From NCBI GenBank assembly GCA_030950745.1, contig JAUZQZ010000063.1, positions 1 to 32,001 on the forward strand: a stretch of DNA of 32,001 nt, read 5' to 3'. Position numbers and translations under genes: made by a program. The notes beneath the pieces were generated by a model, which saw only the letters and a program-made list of their open reading frames with translations, did not search any database and was not told the DNA's origin. Below, one piece after another: positions 18,228-27,204 of the stretch (the stretch's first letter is position 1; each line of letters opens with the position of its first letter). The DNA is from Mariprofundaceae bacterium (GTDB lineage: Bacteria > Pseudomonadota > Zetaproteobacteria > Mariprofundales > Mariprofundaceae).

Positions 18228-18661
18228 TGCCCAGTTATGACGATATACGTTCGCTCGCTTGCCCGGCTGCGCATATGTTTGATGTGGTGATGGATATCCC
18301 TGCCTATCCGGAGTTTCTGCCGTGGGTGGCAGAGGCACGTATTCTGAGCCGTGAGGATGATGTCCTGACTGCGGAACTGGTGGCGGACTTCAAGGGAATC
18401 CGGCAGCCACTCAAAACCGTGGACCGGTTTGTGCCGAATAAGCTGGTTGAGATTCGTTTGCTGGAAGGACCGTTCCGTTTTCTGGAGAGCGTATGGTCGT
18501 TTGAGGAAACCGGTGAAACCTCATGCCGTGTTCATTTCTCCATTGAATTCGAGTTCAGGAGCATAATGCTGGGCATGGTGGCATCCCCGATTTTCGGTCA
18601 TGCCTGCATGACTATGGCGCGTGTATTTGAGAAGCGGGCCATGGCGTTGTATGAAGGCTGA
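18227..18661 (+). CDS. ratA: RatA/COQ10-type START-domain protein
   Basis: This 144-residue protein has the START/polyketide-cyclase fold. Bacterial RatA-type proteins are related to the ubiquinone-binding COQ10 protein; E. coli RatA has also been reported to block 70S ribosome association. Seen features: MFDVVMDIPAYPEFLPWV, the hallmark N-terminal segment; PLKTVDRF; and the amphipathic C-terminal helix MTMARVFEKRAMALY. The start GTG at 18227 shares one base with the der stop codon, so translation is probably coupled. rnfH follows after 9 nt. This ratA-rnfH pairing is common, and the two were once described as a toxin-antitoxin pair. A housekeeping ubiquinone-related role is at least as likely as a toxin role. 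Confidence 0.88.
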   Translation: MPSYDDIRSLACPAAHMFDVVMDIPAYPEFLPWVAEARILSREDDVLTAELVADFKGIRQPLKTVDRFVPNKLVEIRLLEGPFRFLESVWSFEETGETSCRVHFSIEFEFRSIMLGMVASPIFGHACMTMARVFEKRAMALYEG

Positions 18662-18670
18662 GGAGGATGC

Positions 18671-18994
18671 ATGAATATTACGGTAGCCTATGCGCTTCCA
18701 CACCAACAGACGTTGGAGGAAATGGATGTGCCGGAAGAGACGACGGTCGAAGAAGCAATTTCCATGAGTCATCTGCTTGAAAAATATCCGGAGATAGATT
18801 TCTCCGTCCACAAGGTTGGTGTGCTTGGAAAACTGGTTACCATGCCAACCAAACTGCGTGATGGTGACCGGGTTGAGATTTATCGAGCCCTTCCAAAGAA
18901 AGCGCGGGATGCCCATGCGGGGGATGACAGAAAGGCCCGGATTCGTGCCAGGAAGGAGCAAAAAGCGAAAGCATCAGGCGAAAACGAAAATTAG
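18671..18994 (+). CDS. rnfH: RnfH family ubiquitin-like protein
   Basis: This is a small 107-residue beta-grasp protein of the RnfH (UPF0125) family. MNITVAYALPHQQTLEEMDVP, the GVLGKLV segment and the closing LRDGDRVEIYRAL are the family's conserved strands. The C-terminal 30 residues are Lys/Arg-rich and probably disordered. GAGGAGG at 18660-18666 gives a strong ribosome site that overlaps the ratA stop. RnfH is encoded in some bacteria with the rnf operon, but here it stays with ratA, about 6 kb from rnfE. Its biochemical role is not established. The stop overlaps the convergent lipoprotein gene by 4 nt. Confidence 0.9.
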   Translation: MNITVAYALPHQQTLEEMDVPEETTVEEAISMSHLLEKYPEIDFSVHKVGVLGKLVTMPTKLRDGDRVEIYRALPKKARDAHAGDDRKARIRARKEQKAKASGENEN

Positions 18995-19173
18995 TGAGCA
19001 GGTTTACCGAAGGGAGAAATCTTTTGGTCACCTTCGGCAACACCAACCGCATCAGTTGCATTCTTCTCATAGACCTTCTGCTTTTGATCCGAAACGGGTG
19101 TGGGCTGAACAGAATCTCCACATCCAGTCAGTAATAGCGCAACAAGCAATAGTAAAGGCATACCCCTGATCAT
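18991..19173 (-). CDS. Small putative lipoprotein
   Basis: This 60-residue peptide starts at 19173. Its signal peptide MIRGMPLLLLVALLLTGC ends in lipobox LTGC, followed by a short polar, probably unstructured tail rich in Gln, Lys and Asp. Asp is the second residue after the acylated Cys (CGD), not the first, so the inner-membrane retention rule is not strictly met. A longer frame to 19311 adds a Cys-rich stretch that does not look like a leader, so the internal ATG is preferred; AAGGAT lies about 13 nt upstream. It does not show the KGPLYLP-type motif of LptM lipoproteins. The function is unknown. It is divergent from the alcohol dehydrogenase gene and converges on rnfH. Confidence 0.6.
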   Translation of the reverse strand: MIRGMPLLLLVALLLTGCGDSVQPTPVSDQKQKVYEKNATDAVGVAEGDQKISPFGKPAH

Positions 19174-19206
19174 AAGATGTTTGGTTATCCTTGCAATAGC
19201 TTGCGT

Positions 19207-19222
19207 ATGGCTGCGCAGCCAT
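19207..19222. promoter_or_regulatory. Perfect 16-nt palindrome, putative operator
   Basis: ATGGCTGCGCAGCCAT reads identically on both strands. It lies in the 90-bp gap between the divergent lipoprotein and alcohol dehydrogenase genes, just upstream of the likely -10 region of the latter. Its position and symmetry fit the binding site of a dimeric regulator that could control either or both genes. No regulator gene is adjacent, so its identity is open. Confidence 0.4.
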
Positions 19223-19232
19223 CTGCAACTTT

Positions 19233-19241
19233 TGCTACACT
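19233..19241 (+). promoter_or_regulatory. Extended -10 promoter candidate for the alcohol dehydrogenase gene
   Basis: TGCTACACT matches the extended -10 pattern TGnTAnnnT. It lies 22 nt before the ATG at 19264, with ribosome site AGGAG at 19251-19255 in between. No consensus -35 was found at the right distance. The 16-nt palindrome occupies that position instead, which would suit regulation. Confidence 0.35.
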
Positions 19242-19263
19242 GAATCTTACAGGAGCTGCATAC

Positions 19264-20451
19264 ATGATAAAGCCAAACCCCTTTTCCTTTGCTTCTACGC
19301 CACATATTCATTTTGGATCAGGCAAGCGTACGGAACTGGTCGGCATCCTTTCCGGATTTGGCCAGCGGGTATTGCTGGTTACGGGTGGACAATCCTTTGA
19401 TGCATCACCGGCATGTCAGAAATTGTGGGGCGAGTTGCAGATACATCTTGATATTCAAAGGGTGCGGGTAAAGGAGGAGCCCTCGCCCTGCCTTGTCGAT
19501 GAGGCTGTAGCGGAGTACCGGGATTTTCTGCCGGACAGCGTGCTGGCCATTGGCGGCGGCAGCGCCGTGGATGCCGCCAAGGCCATTGCCGGGTTGCTAC
19601 CGCTGGGCCGATCTGTGATGGAATACCTGGAAGGTGTGGGGAAGGGGGAACCATACCATGGGCCATCCACGCCTTTTGTGGCTATGCCAACAACGGCGGG
19701 GACGGGGGGTGAAACCAGCAAAAACGCCGTCCTGTCCGTGCAGGGGGACGGCGGATTCAAAAAATCTTTCCGGCATGAAAAACTGGCAGCCAGGCATGTT
19801 ATTCTTGATCCTGAACTGACGCTGTCGTGTCCACCGGATGTTACGGCTGCCTGCGGTATGGATGCCATGACGCAGTTGTTGGAGTCATACGTATCTTCTA
19901 ACGCCAATCCAATCACCGATGCCCTGGCATTAAGTGGATTGAAAATGGTGCGGGATTGCCTTGTGCGTGCGGTGGAACAGGGTGATGATCTGAAGGCGCG
20001 TGCCGGTATGCTTTATGCGGCATCTATTTCCGGACTGACGCTGGCCAATGCGGGGTTGGGATCTGTCCATGGTTTGGCCTCACCTCTGGGAGCCTTCTTT
20101 CCGATTCCTCATGGCGTGATTTGTGGCACACTGGTTTTTGAAGCAAGCGGGTTGAATATTGAAATCATGCAATTGCGACAGCCCGAAAATCCTGCGCTGA
20201 CGAAATATGCCGAGGTTGGCCGACTCATGACGAAGCAGGTTGACCTGAATGACCACGACGCACGTTTGGCCCTGATTGATTTGCTGGGAGAATGGACGGC
20301 GCATTTGAACATGCCGCGTTTATCCGGATACGGTGTTAAAAATACTGATGTGGCAAGGGTTGTAACAGGGAGCCGTGGTAACAGTATGAAAACAAACCCG
20401 ATAGAATTATCGGATGAAGAAATCGCGGTGCTTATTCGTTCTCGTTTGTAG
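19264..20451 (+). CDS. Iron-containing (group III) alcohol dehydrogenase
   Basis: This is an NAD(P)-dependent, metal-dependent alcohol or aldehyde oxidoreductase of about 395 residues. The ATG at 19264 follows AGGAG by 8 nt and yields FSFASTPHIHFGSGKRTEL, the family's N-terminal pattern. The nucleotide-binding AIGGGSAVDAAKAIA and TTAGTGGETSKNAV segments are present. The metal-ligand region ACGMDAMTQLLESYVS contributes Asp, and GSVHGLASPLGAFFPIPHGVICG contributes His ligands. All expected ligands appear intact. The substrate cannot be predicted; family members act on ethanol, butanol, 1,3-propanediol, lactaldehyde or hydroxybutyrate. It may be regulated through the palindrome upstream. The last 20 nt overlap the convergent pgsA gene. 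Confidence 0.92.
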   Translation: MIKPNPFSFASTPHIHFGSGKRTELVGILSGFGQRVLLVTGGQSFDASPACQKLWGELQIHLDIQRVRVKEEPSPCLVDEAVAEYRDFLPDSVLAIGGGSAVDAAKAIAGLLPLGRSVMEYLEGVGKGEPYHGPSTPFVAMPTTAGTGGETSKNAVLSVQGDGGFKKSFRHEKLAARHVILDPELTLSCPPDVTAACGMDAMTQLLESYVSSNANPITDALALSGLKMVRDCLVRAVEQGDDLKARAGMLYAASISGLTLANAGLGSVHGLASPLGAFFPIPHGVICGTLVFEASGLNIEIMQLRQPENPALTKYAEVGRLMTKQVDLNDHDARLALIDLLGEWTAHLNMPRLSGYGVKNTDVARVVTGSRGNSMKTNPIELSDEEIAVLIRSRL

Positions 20452-21031
20452 CCGGAGGCGTGTCCGGGGTGCTGGATGGGCTGACGGAGGCCTGAATGAG
20501 TTCGGACCATGCATCGCGCAAGTATTCGTAAGCAGACCATAAGGTTAACAGGGCGGCCAGCCACAGCATTGCCAATCCGATGAGATGCATGTTCAGACCC
20601 AGAATATCTTCGTGCAGCAGAAGACAGATGATAGCGATCATCTGGACGGCAGTTTTCCATTTCCCCAGTAATGAAACATGAACAATACTGGAAACCTGAG
20701 CCAGCCATTCACGCAGGGCGCTGATGATAATTTCCCGTCCAATAATAATGGCAGCCAGTAATGCAGGCGTTCGTCCGGCTTCAACCAGCAGCACCAGCGC
20801 CGTGGCGACCAGTAACTTGTCGGCTACCGGATCAAGGAAACGGCCAAATGCAGTAACTTCATCACGCCGGCGTGCGAGATAGCCATCCAGCCAGTCCGTC
20901 AGGGATGCCAGGCCGAACAGGAGCGCGGCGCCAAAGTGTCCGGCCTTGCCCGGCAAATAGAAGGCAAGCACGAGCAGAGGAATAAGCAACACGCGGGCGA
21001 TTGTCAGCTGATTGGATAGCGTCCACTTCAT
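20432..21031 (-). CDS. pgsA: CDP-diacylglycerol--glycerol-3-phosphate 3-phosphatidyltransferase
   Basis: This inner-membrane enzyme makes phosphatidylglycerophosphate, the committed step to phosphatidylglycerol and cardiolipin. The CDP-alcohol phosphotransferase signature is complete: DG-YL-AR, then eight residues to G, then RFL-D-PVA-D. IIIGREIIISALREW follows, as in E. coli PgsA. Several membrane helices are visible. The open frame extends to an ATG at 21055, but the internal ATG at 21031 aligns better with the family (MKWTLSNQLTIARVLLIPLL) and gives about 199 residues. A Ser/Thr/Pro-rich tail (SPSSTPDTPPATNENE) extends the C-terminus. Upstream lies the AT-rich DnaA-box region. Confidence 0.92.
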   Translation of the reverse strand: MKWTLSNQLTIARVLLIPLLVLAFYLPGKAGHFGAALLFGLASLTDWLDGYLARRRDEVTAFGRFLDPVADKLLVATALVLLVEAGRTPALLAAIIIGREIIISALREWLAQVSSIVHVSLLGKWKTAVQMIAIICLLLHEDILGLNMHLIGLAMLWLAALLTLWSAYEYLRDAWSELIQASVSPSSTPDTPPATNENE

Positions 21032-21120
21032 TGGCCTATTGTTGACTGAAGGCATACTCCGGGTAAAGCTTTTCCTGTTCGGAGTTAATCATGAATCCCC
21101 TAAGTGCTGATGTTTCAAGG

Positions 21121-21360
21121 GCTTACACCGACTATCCACAGAGGCTGTGGATAAATAAGTGAATAACAATGCAGATTTCGGAGTTTATTTACAGGGGACG
21201 GATGGTGCAGCACAACGCCTATTTTTTCAGCATCCCGGAAAAGTTTTATATTACAGTTACTTAAGAATATAAATATAACAGTTATCTTAATACAGGCCCC
21301 TTATATGAATAAATATTCATAAATTTGGGAGGCAGTGGATAAGTCCTCATCTATACACAG
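21121..21360. other. oriC-like AT-rich region with DnaA-box-like 9-mers
   Basis: This occupies most of a 355-bp gene-free gap between pgsA and trmL. One perfect DnaA box, TGTGGATAA (21146-21154, minus), faces a one-mismatch box CTATCCACA (21132-21140, plus). Further one-mismatch boxes are AGTGGATAA (21334-21342, minus), CTATACACA (21351-21359, plus) and TTATTTACA (21185-21193, plus). Between the box groups is an AT-rich stretch with direct repeats ACAGTTACTTAA (21253-21264) and ACAGTTATCTTAA (21278-21290). A palindrome follows, TATGAATA/TATTCATA (21304-21321, AA centre). This layout resembles a bacterial replication origin with an unwinding element. Against it, dnaA and gidA are absent and flanking genes mostly point inward. 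A DnaA-titrating or regulatory region is the alternative. Confidence 0.5.
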
Positions 21361-21410
21361 TTGAATGGGTGTAAATCATACCCCATATTTTTCAGGCAGC
21401 CCTGCAATTC

Positions 21411-21887
21411 TTATGAATTTTCCGGGAAAGGCTGTATCTGGTGAAGGGCTTCATACACCACAATCGCACAAGCTGAAGAAAGGTTGAGGGAACGTACCGG
21501 AACATCCTGACGCATGGGGATGCGGATGGTGTTTAAATCCAGCTTCACCTGTTGAGGAAGGCCACGGGTTTCTGGTCCCAGCACCAGCACATCGCCAATC
21601 TTAAACTGTGTTTCCCAAACACTACGGGATGCTTTGCTCGAGAGTCCATACCAGGCCCCTCCGGTTTGCAATGATTGCCGCAAGGCATTCCAGTTAGCGT
21701 GCTCCTGCACCTTGAGAAAGGGCCAGTAGTCCAGGCCCGCCCGTTTCAATTGTCTGTCGCTGATTTCGAACCCCAACGGATGTACCAGATGGAGTTGGCA
21801 GCCCGTGCAGGCGCAGAGGCGGGCGATGTTGCCGGTGTTCGGCGGTATTTCCGGCTCAAAGAGTACAATGTGTAATGGTGTTTTCAT
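21411..21887 (-). CDS. trmL: tRNA (cytidine/uridine-34-2'-O)-methyltransferase
   Basis: This SPOUT-class methyltransferase 2'-O-methylates the wobble base of leucine tRNAs using S-adenosylmethionine. It has 158 residues, essentially the E. coli TrmL length. Family motifs are LFEPEIPPNTGNIARLCACTG at the N-terminus, the RAGLDYWPF segment, LVLGPETRGLP (motif 2) and VRSLNLSSACAIVVYEALHQ (motif 3), which together form the trefoil knot and cofactor pocket. It is last in the minus-strand run, 178 nt after gmk. A 16-bp hairpin lies in that gap, so trmL may be separated from gmk transcriptionally or have adjusted expression. No strong Shine-Dalgarno sequence precedes the ATG. Confidence 0.95.
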   Translation of the reverse strand: MKTPLHIVLFEPEIPPNTGNIARLCACTGCQLHLVHPLGFEISDRQLKRAGLDYWPFLKVQEHANWNALRQSLQTGGAWYGLSSKASRSVWETQFKIGDVLVLGPETRGLPQQVKLDLNTIRIPMRQDVPVRSLNLSSACAIVVYEALHQIQPFPENS

Positions 21888-21933
21888 GCGCCTGCACCGT
21901 GATGGTGGTAGCCATCATGCGCAAAGGGGACAA

Positions 21934-21971
21934 GCTTAGACGAAAGCAATGGGTGTTGCTTTCGTCTAAGC
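21934..21971 (-). terminator. Perfect 16-bp stem-loop between gmk and trmL
   Basis: GCTTAGACGAAAGCAA (21934-21949) and TTGCTTTCGTCTAAGC (21956-21971) are exact inverted copies around a six-base loop. It lies in the 178-bp gene-free gap between gmk and trmL. The RNA would form a very stable hairpin in either direction. A classical U-run is missing, so it may be a transcript-stabilising or partially terminating structure, not a standard Rho-independent terminator. The rest of the gap shows nothing else recognisable. Confidence 0.5.
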
Positions 21972-22065
21972 GCGGCAGTAACTGTAAAATAGCCGCAGGA
22001 AAGTGGCCTGGCCCGCATGGCGAGGGGAAAGCGTTTTCCCTTGTAGAAACAAAGGTGGCTCAAAG

Positions 22066-24456
<2,391 letters not shown>

Positions 24457-24486
24457 GTCATCGTTCCCCCATGCCAGTATCCGGTC

Positions 24487-24831
24487 TCAGAATGTGCCTC
24501 CGTTCCAGCCCCACATATGTCGTTCCGGGCCGGAAAACTCGATATAGACGCGTCCTGAATCAATGCCCAGTTCCGTCTGCATGAGTTCGCATAACGCTTG
24601 TGAAAAAATGCTGGTCTGTACTTCCGGCAAGCCGAGACTCTTAAGTTGCAGATAAGCCAGCGGTGCATCGCTACCGGCAAAGAGCATGGTATTGCCGGAA
24701 TCAAGATTTATCATTACATAGGATTCCGGCTTTCCCAGAACGGATGCCACGGTTTGCGATGCCTTTCTTAATAGGGTTTCCTGCCCGACGTCATCCATTA
24801 GAACATTGGTCTGGATACTGAGATAAGGCAT
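24487..24831 (-). CDS. MIF-superfamily tautomerase
   Basis: This small protein resembles macrophage migration inhibitory factor/phenylpyruvate tautomerase. It has 114 residues, as in animal MIF. The catalytic Pro follows the initiator Met (MPYLSIQTN). The substrate-binding Lys lies in LGKPESYVMI. The RVYIEFSG segment retains the active-site Tyr, with Glu where MIF has Asn. The C-terminus WGWNGGTF parallels the MIF ending. GGGAGA lies about 5 nt before the ATG. The gene is 15 nt after rnfE and 30 nt before the symporter gene, so it is cotranscribed with them. Bacterial MIF homologues have mostly unknown substrates. Its relation to Rnf is unexplained. Confidence 0.85.
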   Translation of the reverse strand: MPYLSIQTNVLMDDVGQETLLRKASQTVASVLGKPESYVMINLDSGNTMLFAGSDAPLAYLQLKSLGLPEVQTSIFSQALCELMQTELGIDSGRVYIEFSGPERHMWGWNGGTF

Positions 24832-24846
24832 ATGCGTCTCCCGCTG

Positions 24847-25500
24847 CTATGCTTGTTCTTGGGCGGTGTGTGCCGCAGGTCGGCAGGCAGCCACAGATTG
24901 TGAGGTACGCCCCACACGCCGATTGATGATGTTGATGCCGGCAATGATGAATCCCAGTGCGATGAATGCACCCGGTGGTAGCACAAACATCAGAAAATCA
25001 GGATAATGTTCACCAAAGAGTGAAATGCCGAAAAAACTTCCGTGTCCAAGAATCTCACGCACGCTGCCCAATAGCATTAAAGCGAAGGTAAAGCCCAGAC
25101 CCACGGCGAGGGCATCGGTAGCCGAATCCAGTACGCTATTCTTGCTGGCAAAGGCCTCAGCGCGTCCCAGAATGGCGCAGTTGACGACAATCAGAGGGAT
25201 GAACAGCCCCAGAATCAGGTACATGTCATGCATCCAGGCATTCATCGCCATACCAACCACAGTAACGAAGGCTGCAATCACCATAATATAAGCGGGAATG
25301 CGCACATTTTTTGGAATGAAACCACGAATCAGGGATACCACGATATTAGAACCCAGCAACACCAGCACCGTGGCGGCGCCCATCCAAAAGCCATTGATAG
25401 CGCTGGTGGTGACGCCCAGCAGCGGACACATGCCCAGAAGTTGAGCGAAGATCGTATTGTTATGCCAGAAGCCATCGGCGAGGATTTCTGTTTTATTCAT
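24847..25500 (-). CDS. rnfE: Ion-translocating oxidoreductase complex subunit RnfE
   Basis: RnfE is one of the two related membrane subunits (with RnfA) that hold the ion path and an Fe-S site in the Rnf complex. It has 217 residues and six membrane helices. Typical segments are NNTIFAQLLGMCPLLGVTTSAINGFWMG, FIPLIVVNCAILGRAEAFASKN and LPPGAFIALGFIIAGINIINRR. One conserved Cys lies in each half (GMCPLLG and VVNCAILG), matching the intramembrane cluster ligands shared with RnfA. The ATG overlaps the rnfG stop (ATGA). Confidence 0.96.
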   Translation of the reverse strand: MNKTEILADGFWHNNTIFAQLLGMCPLLGVTTSAINGFWMGAATVLVLLGSNIVVSLIRGFIPKNVRIPAYIMVIAAFVTVVGMAMNAWMHDMYLILGLFIPLIVVNCAILGRAEAFASKNSVLDSATDALAVGLGFTFALMLLGSVREILGHGSFFGISLFGEHYPDFLMFVLPPGAFIALGFIIAGINIINRRVGRTSQSVAACRPAAHTAQEQA

Positions 25501-26159
25501 GAGGGGAGTTTCCCTTTTTCACTTTGTATATCAAGGTGCGCGGCCATCTTGAGCAGTTTCGTCCTGTTGGTCTTGAAGAACTCCAGACCCTTCCTGACCG
25601 CTTTGACAACAGCGCGCGGTGTAATCGTGGCACCGGTAAACTGGTCGAAATTTCCACCATCCTTTTTTACGGCCCAACGGGTATTATCCAGAGTTTTGCC
25701 CACAAAGAAATCAAGCCATGGTTTGTTGTGGACAATGCCATCACCCAGTCCCGGCGTTTCCTGATGGTCGGTAATACGGATGGCATGAATCCCGCCGGAT
25801 GGTAAAATACCGATAAGGATTCGGATGGAACCCGAATAACCGTCCGGTGCAACAGCCTCCCATGCAAATGCTGTAACCTGTCCTCGCGCGTCGCGTGCCA
25901 AATAAACAGGCATATTTTGCCCTGCCGCATGCCACACCAGTTTATCGTCAATTGGACTGTTGACGTGTGCCGGCAATACCTGTTCCAGGCTCCGGTGCAG
26001 CATGGCGCGTTGAGCCTGACGAATCGGCTCACGCGTAAACATGTCCGTCACGCCAAGCAAAGAGGCGGCGATGACGGTTACCAGCGTTAATGCAATGACC
26101 ATCATCAGCATTTCCATGGTATGTTTGGCCTTGCGGTTTTCGGCCTGATTATTTTCCAT
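25497..26159 (-). CDS. rnfG: Ion-translocating oxidoreductase complex subunit RnfG
   Basis: RnfG is the periplasmic flavin-carrying subunit, anchored by one N-terminal helix (MLMMVIALTLVTVIAASLLG). The FMN attachment motif reads FTGATIT, matching the S/T-G-A-T consensus with the modified Thr as the fourth residue (Thr180 counting from the GTG at 26165). Upstream of it, GSIRILIGILPSGGIHAIRITDHQETPGLGD is the conserved flavin domain. Two starts are possible: GTG at 26165 and ATG at 26159. The ATG is chosen, which overlaps rnfD by 11 nt. The gene lies between rnfD and rnfE as in the standard operon. Confidence 0.95.
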   Translation of the reverse strand: MENNQAENRKAKHTMEMLMMVIALTLVTVIAASLLGVTDMFTREPIRQAQRAMLHRSLEQVLPAHVNSPIDDKLVWHAAGQNMPVYLARDARGQVTAFAWEAVAPDGYSGSIRILIGILPSGGIHAIRITDHQETPGLGDGIVHNKPWLDFFVGKTLDNTRWAVKKDGGNFDQFTGATITPRAVVKAVRKGLEFFKTNRTKLLKMAAHLDIQSEKGKLPS

Positions 26160-27204
26160 AGACACGTGGCCTTAAATAATGGTCAATCAGGGGTACGGCA
26201 CAGTTCATCAGCAGGATCGAAAACATCACACCCTCCGGATAGCCGCCGAAACTGCGAATACTCCATGTAAGAATGCCGCAGCCAATGCCAAACACCAACT
26301 GCCCATGCGGCGTTACGGGTGATGTGACCGGGTCTGTCGCCATGAAGAACGCGCCCAGCATCAGCCCTCCCGCCAGTAGATGGAACAGCGGTGGAGCGAA
26401 GTGTTCCGGGTTGATCTGGTTGAAGATCAACGCCAGCACACTTACCGTGGCGATAAACGAGACGGGGATGTGCCAGGCAATGGTATGGCGCGCCAGCAGA
26501 TAAACACCACCCAGGAGCAATGCCAGTGTGCTTGTTTCACCCAGACTGCCGGATTCGCGTCCCAGGAATGCATCCAGATAGCTATAATCATACTCGCGCA
26601 GGGCCTCGAGTACGCCAATGCCACGGCTCCATTCGGTTTTGACATGTCCAAGCGGACTGGCCATGGTGATGGCATCCAGCCCCTGATGCAGCGACTCCGG
26701 TCCCAGCCAGAACAGATGCCAGCATTGCGCGAAATCATATAAATTTACCAGTGGCGCGCCCGCGTGCATGGGGATGATCCATGCCGTCATGTTGAGCGGG
26801 AAGGAGATCAATAACACCACCCGCGCTGCCAGCGCCGGATTGAAGGGGTTGTGTCCCAGGCCGCCATACACCTGTTTGGAAAGGATGATGGCTGTGATAC
26901 AGCCGATCAACGGTATCCACCACGGCACATAGGCGGGCAATGTTAGCGCAAGAAACAGGCCGGTCAGCGCCGCCGAGCCATCGCCCAGAGCAGACGGGGG
27001 GCGGTCCATCAGCTTGAGGCATGCCATTTCGGTCAACATGCACCCGGCCATGCAAAGTACAATAAGAAACACAGCCATCCAGCCGAACAGATAAACGCTG
27101 ACCACCGTGGCCGGGGCCAGCGCCAGCATCACGGATAGCATATTGGCACGAATCGTATCGCCGCCATGGGCATGCGGTGAACTGATTAAGCCCGAGTTAT
27201 TCAT
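26149..27204 (-). CDS. rnfD: Ion-translocating oxidoreductase complex subunit RnfD
   Basis: RnfD is a polytopic membrane subunit that carries covalent FMN and riboflavin. It has 351 residues with about nine helices. Family segments seen are RPPSALGDGSAALTGLFLALTLP, KQVYGGLGHNPFNPALAARVVLLISFP, GETSTLALLLGGVYLL and GAFFMATDPVTSPVTPHG. At the covalent flavin site the sequence reads DAITMASPLG. Ser183 stands where the S/T-G-A-T pattern would put the flavinylated Thr. The ATG overlaps the rnfC stop by 4 nt and the gene end overlaps rnfG. Confidence 0.96.
   Translation of the reverse strand: MNNSGLISSPHAHGGDTIRANMLSVMLALAPATVVSVYLFGWMAVFLIVLCMAGCMLTEMACLKLMDRPPSALGDGSAALTGLFLALTLPAYVPWWIPLIGCITAIILSKQVYGGLGHNPFNPALAARVVLLISFPLNMTAWIIPMHAGAPLVNLYDFAQCWHLFWLGPESLHQGLDAITMASPLGHVKTEWSRGIGVLEALREYDYSYLDAFLGRESGSLGETSTLALLLGGVYLLARHTIAWHIPVSFIATVSVLALIFNQINPEHFAPPLFHLLAGGLMLGAFFMATDPVTSPVTPHGQLVFGIGCGILTWSIRSFGGYPEGVMFSILLMNCAVPLIDHYLRPRVYGK

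Noticed and set aside
18227-18994. ratA-rnfH as an active toxin-antitoxin system
   Set aside because: The pair sits in a housekeeping cluster with coupled starts, and RatA belongs to the COQ10-like family. Sequence alone does not support a toxin role.
21241-21330. Possible dif/XerCD recombination site in the AT-rich gap, suggested by inward-pointing genes
   Set aside because: No 28-bp sequence with XerC/XerD half-sites around a 6-bp centre was found. The 8-bp palindrome has only a 2-bp centre.
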